NCBI GenBank assembly: GCA_000507305.1
Contig: DF240023.1
Location: 1-64,000, forward strand
Length of the DNA stretch: 64,000 nucleotides
Direction of reading: 5' to 3'
Origin: Breviolum minutum Mf 1.05b.01
Taxonomy: Eukaryota; Sar; Dinophyceae; Suessiales; Symbiodiniaceae
Shown here: positions 24,751 through 36,700 of the stretch, piece after piece
Numbering within the stretch: the first letter of the stretch is position 1
Layout of the letters: the number at the start of each line of letters is the position of its first letter
The notes under the pieces: model-generated
The model's input: the letters and a program-made list of their open reading frames with translations, nothing else
Told to the model about the DNA's origin: nothing
Database searches by the model: none
Translations under genes and position numbers: made by a program

Positions 24751-27700
24751 CCTAAACGCTAAGGGTTTTTGTTGGATGATGATGAGTTTGGTTGTGTTTT
24801 TTTTCCTTTGAGGCAGGGTTTTGGGGGGATGAGTTGGTTATATGTGTTTTTCTCCCTGAAGGAAACATTTCGAAAGGTGTCCATCCATCTAGTGGAGGGA
24901 GGATAAGCTAAGCTGCGCCGAGAAAAAAGGAGGAAATATGATGATGGTCTGTGAAAAACATGCATGGTTCCAAATCTTTGAGTAAAATGTATACATATGA
25001 TGTATATATAATCATATATCACATCCCCATCTTTGCCGAAGGCTGGTACTGTTCCCTATTTGAAAAACTGGTGGGATCTTGGTGGCGTTTCTTTCGTTGA
25101 AGGAAACCATGGATTCGTTGAAGCCCAGCAACCCAGATCCAAGTGGAGAACCAATAACTCACAAAGTTCACACCACTAATCACCTCAATGGCGTCAACTT
25201 GGTTGGCTTGGTTGGCTTGATGGGTGATGTTGTTACATAGTTGGGTTGAGCTGTTGGGTTTTAAAGAAACGCCAACAAAAAATCTAGTTGAGAATTGAAC
25301 GAAAAAACAACGCAACTATCCAGGTTGAGTGGAATGATGCATCATGGATCTTTTACCCCAGAAATGTTTAGCCACTATCTGGAAGGGTCCAGGAGTTGCC
25401 TTTTTTTGGGGGGAGTGTCGTTTTTGTTTAAAACAAACACATGCAAATCCTCAGAAAAAAAAACAAAAAAACATGTCATCATCTGTGTGTGTGAGCTGGA
25501 TCCCACCAAAAAAATCGGTTGTGGTTTTTGACAGATTTGAAAAATAACATGTGTGAGCCTGCTGAGTCAGTTTGACAAAGACGATGTGTTTCATCTCAGT
25601 CCTTTCTTTTTGTTTACCAACGTCAACCAGGAAGAAAGGCCACCGATGTCACTCACTTTGGCGGGAGGAGAATAAATCGGAGTTCAAGGTGATCACAGTT
25701 CATGGTTCTTCCCTATGCATAAACCAGTATGATGTATGATAGTTCACCTCACATTTCATCTCTGCAACACACATTTTTGTTTGTGTATACACAACTACTT
25801 GATACCGAAGTGTACATCGCGACCCTACAAAAGCACACCCTCAAACCCAACCGCTGTCGATCCGCCTTTCAAAGAAATGGATGACAATCTTTCCCTCTCA
25901 CTCCACCCACTCCCAGTGACGCCATGACACCTGCAAATGTTTACTACCCGTCTCTCTCTCCAAGACCACAAAAGCACCCACGGAGGCTGGGATAAATGCA
26001 AAGCCCAAAGCTAAGTTCCTCAGATGCTCAAGACCTTTTCCCATTTCTGGGTATTTTTTTCTGGTTTAAATGTGTTGTTACTCAAATGCTTGGAAAACGT
26101 CATTGGATATTTTCCAACACCACTCAACTCTGCCTTTTAAGGGGAACATTCTTCCATCAGCTTAACATGGACATTGCCAATATGTACAAATGAATTTTGA
26201 AATGGAAGTTCCGGATACTCCTCATCACATGTTTCTACCCTGGAACTGGTGAAGTTCGTTGCTGGATGAAATCGTTTTGCAAAAAAAAAACGTTCAAGAT
26301 TCTGCTGGACCAATAGTTAGCAATGGAATGGTCTTAAATTGAAGAACATCCCTGTTAATGTGCATCTTTTTGACCATTCCTTTTTTTAACGGAACCACAA
26401 AAGGAGGGTTGTGGGCACTGGTGAATTTCTGTGGTCATACGTGCACTGACTGGTATACTTTTCTCGGCAGATGGTAGCAGTAGCAACTCTCCAGTGTCCA
26501 CCAAAACTCAACCAACAAAAGTCATGGAACATTAACATCAAAGGTTTTATCAATGTCACTACAATGCATTCTTGAATCAATAAGAAATGAGGATCCATGA
26601 GACATCCATGATTTTGGATAACAACCATCTTGATTTTTACTTCAGTGTCTTTTTAATCCTGAGCAATGGTCAGCATTTTGAAGCCAAAATCAACCTCAAA
26701 GTTCTGAGTTTCAAAGGTTCCAAAAATACCAAAAAAAACAGTCCCTCTTTACCCGGAAAATGCACCTTGACCCAAAAAATGAGTTGACAAAAATCAGGCA
26801 ACACTTGTGAAATTGACCATTGATTCACCCCTTCATCAAGAGTCAATGATGTTTGAGTGTTTGTGAGATCTTTCTGCGCACTCGTCAGTGGGAAAGGCTG
26901 ATTGCTCATCTTGATCTTGGAATCCTGCAGGAATTCCAATTAAAAAATGACTCAAGTCATTGATAAAACAAAAGGAAGTGGAGCATGGAACAAGCTGTGT
27001 TATCATGATAGGCCGTCAACCTCAAGTATTCATTGGAGGCTCAGGGCGTGAGGAACCAGGTCCGGTATGATAGTGATAAGTGCTAACAAGCTATCATTGT
27101 AGATTGAATCCTGTACAAAACTACCAATATCATCAATGATAAGTCCCTGTATAATACTCACAACATAAGCAGTTCATCACCGCATATCATTGGAAAATGC
27201 GGAGCTTGGATGCTTGGAAACATCTCCAAATGACTTGAATGACTGGCCATTTTGAAATGCTGACTTTTGGAATTCCATGGAATTTTTCCAAATCCCAATT
27301 TGACTGAAGCCGTTTGGAGTTTGGAGCAGTTTGTCACACTGAGGTAAATTCATTGGTATTTTACCCACCTAAAATTTAAAAAAACATCCTAACCTGTTGT
27401 TGGTTGCCATTCTCTCCTCACTTCTGAAAATAAACATCAGGTTAGAAGCCACTAGTGTAACCTAAACTCCTGAATGAGGGAAAAGATCTTTGTGACCCGC
27501 AAAGACTTCCTGAAACTAACAGCGAGTTTACACCTGCCAGGAAGCCAAGAAGGAAATCTTCCAACCCTCACTTTTTAATACTCTTTAGGTCCTATGTTTA
27601 TGGGGGTCATTATAGTACCAACCCGAACAATGCGCTGGTAGGGGCAAATCACTCGAAATCAACCTTTTGCCAGATGAGTAATTTGACCACCTAGGTGATA

Positions 27701-30700
27701 TCTTCTAAATCTCCTCTTGCAGAGAGTGATATATTGATTCCACATTCAAACCTGCATTTCTTTATCAAATAGATGTCTGCATCTCTGAAATTGAAGGGCA
27801 GAATCCAGTGGTGCCCTAGAACTGCACAAAATTCGAAGAACAAGTATAAGCAAGAGCTTAGAAAATTCCATCCATCAACCTATCCTTCTGAAGTTGCAAC
27901 ATCCATCTCATCAAAACCTCTTCATTTGTTCTGAAAATTTTCTATTGAAAAATCACCATCTGGGGGTTTCCTAAAATGGTGGTACCCAACAACCATGGGT
28001 TTTCCTACTAAAAATGATCATTTTGGGGTGTTTTGGGGGAAACCCACCATTTAAGGAAAACACCGAAAAATCTCCCGTTTTCTCTCCGTTACAAGAAAAA
28101 CCATCATCCGATCACCTCCCTTCCAACCGAAACCTTCCTTCAAGACCTCTGTACCAAGAGCTTTACGAAGTGCCGCTTCATTAAGGGTTTGATAGAACAT
28201 GGGTAATGCATCCCGAGCCGAAGAGTTCCAAAAAAGATCCACTTGCAAACGATTATTCCTTGGGGTTTTTGAAGGTTGATGGAAGTTGGAAGGTACTACT
28301 GGGAGAGGGAGTGATGTCAATGGAAATAACGGAACAAATGGCACTGTGGCATTTAAGGTAAGTGGACATGACTATTTTTTGAGTGGCATTTCTATAATCT
28401 GTAGCCTTGCCATGGCCGTGGGTCACCCGTCTTTCTTGTCTTTCCTATTGTCATGATCCATGTAGAGCAATGATGCCGCATATTCACAACAGTCTCGTTC
28501 TCCAAAAAGGAATGTGGTGACCATGATCATGCTCAATCAATTGCAAAAAACTGAAGGCATTTGTCTTCCCCTCATTGTCAGTACAGCTTCGGTGTGGCAA
28601 AAACTGTGCATTTCCAAGACAAAAGTCATTGAATTTTGCATCAAAATCGCGGCCTTTCGGTACAGTAGATGTTGATTGAATCTGATCTTATTGCCTTTGA
28701 CTGGTTTCTGCCCGTAAACTCTCACTTGTGGCAGATGGGGGTCACTCCGTGGACGTATAGGTTAAAATTGCAAAGCAATCCAACTATCACTAAACATATC
28801 CACAACACACTGTACAATGGACTTTGAATTCAAAAATTGAAAAAAAATGATAATGGAGTTTCCTTTTATGAAATGATATGGTTAAAACTGAAATGAACTA
28901 TCTCATCAAGCTGAAACGTGTTCGCCGACCTTTTAAGGTGTGGATGTATTAGTTTTATCCGCTTGAGGTCGCTTGAGGTGCGTGGACACAACTCCGATAA
29001 CGCCAGGTGACAATCTGCTCAAAGGGATGGAAGCTCCAAGAACCGTCGCCTAAAAAAAAAAACACAACTAGATGTGGATGGGAATCTTTTGATAACGATT
29101 GCTAACGTCTTTGTTGGCAGGGGCATATTATTCAAGAAATGAAGGGACTATTGACTATTGATATTCTTCTGAATTGGAGCCATGCTTAAAACACCCAGAG
29201 ACAAAACCCTCGTTCACTTCAATTTCACTGCATACACCCCAAACCCTCCAAAAAAAAAAATCAACCGGAGAATCCAATATCTCCAATCCTTCATAGCTTC
29301 CCAAGCTTCCCATCCCCTCCATCTTCCCCCCTGGCCCAACCATCTCCCACCTTCTCCTCCCACAAGGTACCCACCGGAACCGTGAAATTTCGATTTGCAG
29401 AGGTGACCTTCCCTGGTGAAGAGAAGCCAGCAACTTCAAAACGACCCACCTGGCGAACAGCAGGCCACAGCACAGACACATCAGACACCGACCCCAAACC
29501 CATGGCAGGAAATGGTGATGAAACTTCCGGGATTGAACATCTGGTGGATGGTTGATGTTTTGCACCAAAAAAAATTGCGGTGAACATCTTAACAATCAAA
29601 CATCCTAACGCGCCCTTGGCATGGTTGGTTTTCCAACCAATGAATAACAAGATGAATTTGTTGCTTCAAGGCTTTTGTTTGGGCAAGGGCAAAAAAGTCC
29701 AACAAGGATTTTACACCAGTTCAAACAAGCCTTTGTTCCCTTTCAAATGATCATCTTTTGCAAATTTGCCACGTTTTTCCAGGAAATAAAACACCCCATC
29801 CACAGGTCCTAGGTGGGGGGAAAGTTTCTGAAGGTCATAAGTTTGGAAGGGAACATTGGGATGAAGGTACTCCTTTGGGTTTTTGGAAGCCTCTTCCGGT
29901 GTTTCTTTCGTATACATTCACAAATTCATGATCCAAATCCAAGTGGCCAATCCAGCGTTTTAAAAAAAAAAACGTTTTCAAAGAGAATGGTCTGACCACA
30001 GACTTTCAATGCACAGGCTGCTTACACAGTCGAGCTTTGCTACTTGCACATCCTTGGATTCAATTAACAATGACACCTGGTCACCTGTACCCCAAAACAA
30101 AAAAGTTAGAACCTCAAGCGTCCTGAGAAGTATCACCGCACACTCCCAAAAAAAGGCAACATAGCCAGAACCAGAGATTTCAATTTTAGTTTCACAGAAG
30201 TGTTTCTGTAAATTGTATTCCAAAAGTGTCCCTTACTCCGAAGTGCTTCAGAAAAAGATGATCTGTATACAGAGGTACTGTAAAAGAAAACAACGATCTT
30301 CGTCCGCATTTCGTCGTCCAAAATTCCCCAAATGCATCGTGCCTGGTGCGATGCGTTGGGTGAAGACCAATCCTTTCACGGCAAATGGCGTTAGGGAAGC
30401 GAAACGCGGGGGGGAGGTGTGCAACGCTGGTAGGGTTGGAAGTAACCATAAAGGACAAGCCATTTGTAAAGTTGGCCCAATCCACCAATTTGGATAAATG
30501 TTCAGCATCTAGTTTGCGGGGGCAAGAAAATCACTTCATCATTTTCAAAGTTCTATTCCGACAAACCACCTTTTTGCATGCTCCAAGTTTTGCCAAAGTT
30601 TCTGGCATGGAAACAACACGCATGGCACCCCAGCGCTGTATGCCATCGTTGCGATAATCACCTTTCTCCAAGTACTCACTGAAAGTGGTGGCATTCATCT

Positions 30701-33700
30701 GATCTTCCACCTTGAACAAACAGGTGGCAGGGACAGCCAGCACATACCCTCCACAAACCTATAGTATATCCCACCCTTGGGAAAAAGGAAACTCATCAAC
30801 TCACAAGTTCTTCTGAAAGGGGGTAAGCTAGTTCCCATGAGGTTAAATCTTTGATAGTTTTTGAAACGGTCACTTGAGGTGTAAGATAGTAGATACGAGT
30901 ATGTTCCATTTTAAGTGTTTTGGTAGGAAGAAACCGGCGTTAAGAGAGAAACGAACATTGGCTATACAAGTTTCGGCTGACTTTATCGATAGATATAGGT
31001 AGAATATAATACAGAATACATCGATGACAGAAAAATATATAATCTGCATGATTTCAATACCAAAAAATACTAAAGAATACGTTTTCTTTGTTTCTATGAT
31101 CTCTTTCGTACTATTGAGTCATGTCTCCATGTATTTCGAGGTTCAGTTGACAATACGAAAGGTTCTGCCAGTATCCACACATTCCCATCCGTCACTCGAA
31201 ACAGGACCTTCAACCTGGAAAATGAACCATGCACCAAAAACATGGAAGCCGGAAACCCCCAAATCAGCATTGCATGCATTTTTGAATATGTCTGGGTGTT
31301 CTGGAAGTGTTTTTCTCTGAATTGAAAAAATCTGTTTTAAAACTCAATCCAACATCAGATACATTTTCACCAAAAAAAGAAAAATCCAGGCAATCAAATC
31401 TCACCCTGGTTTCTGTTTCCATTCCCATGCCTCTTGTACCGGCACCACACCAGACTGTAGCAAGGCTGTTGCATCTGCAGGTGATACGTTGAAACCTGCT
31501 CCCACCAGCAGATGCTGAGGACCTGGAAGCTGCTCGGGACTCAAGGAGGCGGCCTCCAGGTGCGTCGTGTGGATAATATGGGGAAAAGGGGGGGGGAAGA
31601 TCTCCTGGGTTTTGACAGGCAAAAACTGCCTGAAGTTCGGGTTTCTACACCAAAAAGAATATCTATGAGAACTGGAAATGATTTTAGATTCAATCTGTTT
31701 TTTTTCAAGAAACCACTTGTGGTTAGCGAGTTGGGTAAGTTAAGTTCCTTCATTCCGAAACATATTCCGAGTGAATTTTCAAAAACGCCAACCCAAAATG
31801 CTTCCTTTCATTATCGCTGCGCCTGGTAGTTTCCAATGCCCGCAAAGCGCATGGTCAACAGCGCTGCCAAGAGGAAGATCAAAGGCAGGACGATTTGACA
31901 ACACCAAGCCTGGAGTACCAAAGCTGCTTGGAGCCGATGCAGCTTTTTTGTTGGAATTTTGTGGTGGGAAATGATGCTTGAGTTGTGCGTGATTTTCGTA
32001 TATAACCATGGTATGATGCGCATCACCCTCTAAGGAGTTAGACGAAAATATCCAACTTACCGGGTTTTGACGTAAACATCAACTTCCAAAACACACAAAA
32101 CAAAACAAAAATGTAGAACTTTTGGGTGAGAAAGGGTACACATCTCATGTGGCGGCAAACCATGTCTGCCTTAAACGCTTGAACAAACTGATGTATGAGT
32201 GGTACTTTGGGTACTGTAGGGATCCAATCCTACTCCATTCGTGGGCTTCCAATAGCAATGTTCAAGACAAAATCTTGTTCCAATTTTCCTTTGCAGTTTG
32301 ATCTTGTTAGGAAGCTTCCAAAGATTCAAAACCCTCCGACTTCAAGCTGAATCTGGAGAATAAGATGATATCCCTGGTTTAATGACGTTTCATGACAAAA
32401 AAAACTTGGCTACAAAGACGCATCTTTTACATTTATATAATTTACCAACTTCAATACACAAAGTCTTCTTACTGCGGGTGATTCTCGGATCAACCCACTG
32501 TTGCCATGGAGGATGACGCTCGCATGCATTGTGCAAGGAACGTTTCATTGAAACCAGGCTTCAATTTGGCACTGTTGGATGGCCATTTCTGCTCACTGTT
32601 GGAACGCACGGCTGTTAATAAAGCGCCAGATAATATGATACTTCAGCAAACAACTCCCAAGAATTTTCTAGAATGAATGACTGCAGTTAAACAACAAATC
32701 AACTATCTGCATTGTTTGCACGCCTGAAGAACACCATGTTGAAGCCACCGGCATGCTTGCTCCCCAAAGATGCTATGTCAAGATTCATCATCCATACATC
32801 CACTGGCTCCAACTCTAAACATGACTAAATCCTCACCTAAATTTGGTGATATGACACTAACACCACCTGACCCTAGCTGTCTGAATGTGGGATCCTACCC
32901 CCCCGGCGCCACACCTTTCGATCCCGTCTCGCATTGTGATAGCGTTTGGTCAGCAGCGCATGCACGTGCTTGCCAAAACTAGCAGAAGGCGTCTCCCTCC
33001 TTGGAAAAAGAGAAGATGTTCTCTTCTTTGCTGAACTTGGATAATGGGCTGTTTTAGTAAGGTTGAGGTGACGGTGATTTATCAGAATCTACTTCACCCC
33101 TTCAAAAAAGATGTGGCAACAAAATCGGAGAATGTTTGAACTTACTCCGGGGGCTTCAAAGGCAACAAAAAATCGTCAAGAGTTTCTGGTGGAAATCATG
33201 ATTTTGCACCAACCTGTAAAATACGGCCTTTTTTGCCGAAGTCGTCATGGTGAGTTCACTAGAAGTTGGTCATGAAAATGCTTGCTTGCTTCAAAAAGAA
33301 ATCCAGGATTGAAAATGATCCGGTCAGTCAAATATTCCAGCAAGCTTCGTTTACAAACGGTTAGCTCCTTAAAAAAATCCTTCCAGAATCTTTTTTTATG
33401 ACATGTCTTTGTTTGTTGTTGCACAAACAAACTTTAAAAAAAACTTGGAAGGACGGAAAGGAAACCGAACAAACCAACGAAGATTTGGCACCTTAAAAGG
33501 ACCTCAAAGGTGTGAACTGTTCAATTTTTTTCACTGTTGAAGTATTAGATCAAACTCGCTCCATCCCTTGAGGGAGTTGCTGTTTTTAAGCCAATCCAGT
33601 TGATCAAAGATCATGGTTTTTCCCGTGCTTCGAAAAAGAAACACGTCGTTTCTTTGTTCAAACCACCCAAAAACTATACACAACAATCTGAAAAAGCTTT

Positions 33701-36700
33701 CTCACCTATCCTCTGTCATAAACTCACTAAAGTCGCTGTATTTTTCCAAGCAAATTGACAATTCAGAAATCCCATTGTTAGGTTCTAAAAAATCTCTTAC
33801 AACATGTCGCCGTCTCTCTCCCACCATTTTCTCCCCCCAAAACTCTCCTGGTGGGATGCAACGGCTCTGTAGCTGAGACTTCACGTGCAGAGCCCTTCCA
33901 GTGCATTTTTTTTTGGAACCTTTTGAAAAACCACCAACTTCCAAGCCTATTTGCATGATGTTTACTATATAAAAAAAACTCAACAAATAGTTGGGTTTTT
34001 CCCCACCCAAAAATATGAGAACATTTTTTTGCTTTTCTGAAATTGGTTGCTTGGGAAAAAATATGATTTACCACCTTTTGGGGATTTGTGTTGTTTTGGC
34101 ACGAATTCCCCACGCGAAAAAAAATCCCCAACCCCAACGGTGGCACCTCGGAAGGCCGGAAGGAGCTGCGCGCCCTTTCGCAATCTTCGGAGATCTGGCG
34201 GACGAAGCTGGCCTTCACCGGTGCAGGCGGTGGGGGACACATGGACGATACACACATCCCCACCGTGTGTTTTTCCCGTGGTGAATTTTTTTGGAAGCCT
34301 CCACCCATAGATCAGGAAAAAGATATAGATTCATATTAATTAAGTCTTATAAGGGAAAAATGGTGGGTTTATAATCCTTTTATATTGTTCCAAACAAAAT
34401 TTGCTTTTGGAAAGTCGAATCACCCTGAAGAAGATTCGTTACAATGCTGAACTTTGAGAGCTATACTGATACTTACACATTTTGGAAAAAAAACATTAAT
34501 AATTGTGGAAACCGAAATCCTGAAACTGGACGACCCTACTCTTGAAGAGATGCTGGCTGATCAAAGAAGCATCAGCTTTCAAATGTCCAGCCGTTCATCT
34601 GTAATGGTGAGGATTTTGTGTTCAGGAAGGTGCTGATGGCTGATGAGTTGCAGTCTATCATAGTATAGATCTTCTGAAAAAAAAACATGGAAACGCCAGC
34701 AAAAATGAGGTATTTGTCTTTTTGTTGGGTGGACAAAAAGAACTATCCATTTGTTGAGACTTCCTCACGGGCAGCATCTGACAATTTATGCATAAGACCC
34801 TCATGAGTTGCTGTTGGTTCTTTTGGCTCCAAAAACAAAAATTATGGATCCAATATATATATATATATATTTTTTTTCTTGGCCGGCCAAATTCCAGTGC
34901 TTCCCAAGTTTTACCCAAAAAAAACATTCGACCTACACTGACACCTTCAACCTTAGCTTCTCATCTACGAATCCTACCCATCCCCCATGCTAATATTGGT
35001 TGTTTTGTAGGGATCCTTATAATTTGCTTTATTATAATCGCCAGGGTAGCATAATCCCCTAATATACCCTAAACAACCAGGGTTTTCTTCATTGATTCAT
35101 TGCTCATCGATCCCCCCACCTGTTGAAGACGCTCATCTGCCGCCACGTCCGCTTCGGTATGGTCGCGACCGACTCGTAGAAAGACTTCCTCCAAGGTGGT
35201 CACAGAAACACCAAACAGTTCCACGCCATAACCTCGCGCCACGTGGTTGATTGATACAGGTTCTTTTCGGGATGGAAGTAGAAAGATCTTTTCTTCAAAA
35301 GTGGGGTTGATGGAGAAACACATACGTTTTGCGGGGCCTGCATGCAAAACTCTAACTCTTCCACGTGAAGAAACATCAGAAGTTCACCAAATTCTGTGAT
35401 GCAAATCACTTTGGAACAGTCTCCCCTTTCACAGTCTCCACAAACATCTCCACATTCCACCCCAAAATAGGACATCGCTTTCCTGACAAGCTACGTTGTG
35501 GCTGTTGCTCCAAAGATTCAAAGAGTGCTGGAAAACTGCTGCTCTCTTCAAAGGGCATCCGATAAGTAAGCTCAGCACCTGATCTACGCTCAACATGGCC
35601 CTCAACTAAAACCCACCCCTCTCACAATCACCTGCATGAGCGAAGGCTTTAAGCTGCTGACCTGAATATTATTACGACCCATGGTCTGTTTTGGTGTCTG
35701 AAATTTGGGGTTGTTTTTTTCTCCATTTTTGATTTCCTCTTCAAACAACTTGATCGTAGTTCCTAAAGCTCTCAGGTTTCCATGTTGAAAGGACTCACCC
35801 ATTCACGCTCCCCATGGCCAGCTTCACCCCCGTTTTCTGTTTTCAGTTTTCGGTGCCTACATCACTCAAGATCTCGGCTTTGGAACACTTGGAAGACATT
35901 AACGTTCTCAACTCTCGACTTTGTTCCGCCTGAGGAACAAAAAAAATCCAATGGTGACATATGGTTGATGGATGCTGATGGGTTTTTTGATGTTGTTAGA
36001 TGGGTTTTGCGGGTTTTTCTTGGTTTTGATGTTTTTTTGTTTGCTTTGATCGGTTCTTGTTGGATGTTGAGGGGTTTTGATGGTTTTGGTTGGTTTTTGA
36101 TGGGTTTTGGTTGGTTTCTGTTGGTGCTTATGCCGGTCCTGCCATTCTGACGGCAGCTTCCCGTGAAGGTGTCAAAGTCTTATCGAAACGATTTCTGTGC
36201 ATGGTATAAACCACCAAATGCAACGCACCAAGAATTGGCGGAAACAAAAATCATCCAAAACAAACAACAGAGAGTTCTTGGATCAAACTGCTGGGTCTTC
36301 TGGCCGTGACATGTGGGACCTTGGCAATGGTCAAGGTATAACCCACGCCATACCTGAGCGGATTTGAGCATGGAAAACCTTGCAGGATTATGAGGTCCGG
36401 TCAGGATTGTATGGGTGTGTATTTACAAGTGGTTGTATGGTGTGAATGTGTATAGGCTATATATGGCTATATCCTACCCCCGGATCGAAATAAATTTGCA
36501 TTTTGTTGGCCCCTTCTAAGAGGTATACGTGGCTGTGATAGAATCATATATGACATATGTCATGGGAATATACTGTAATAAGCTTGAACATGACAAAGCC
36601 ATTGAGAATCAATCGATGGTATAGGAATATCTAGAGTGAGCTGCATGGAACCCCTCAGAAATCCATCCATTCAAGTTGTGGCCAGAAAAAAATATCCAAC

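Noticed and set aside
33778-34308. Minus-strand frames around 34.1 kb ([17 protein letters not shown]) as ABCA TMD2 start
   Set aside because: Only the first residues resemble the family. The exon at 32.9 kb fits the TMD2 start far better and is phase-consistent.
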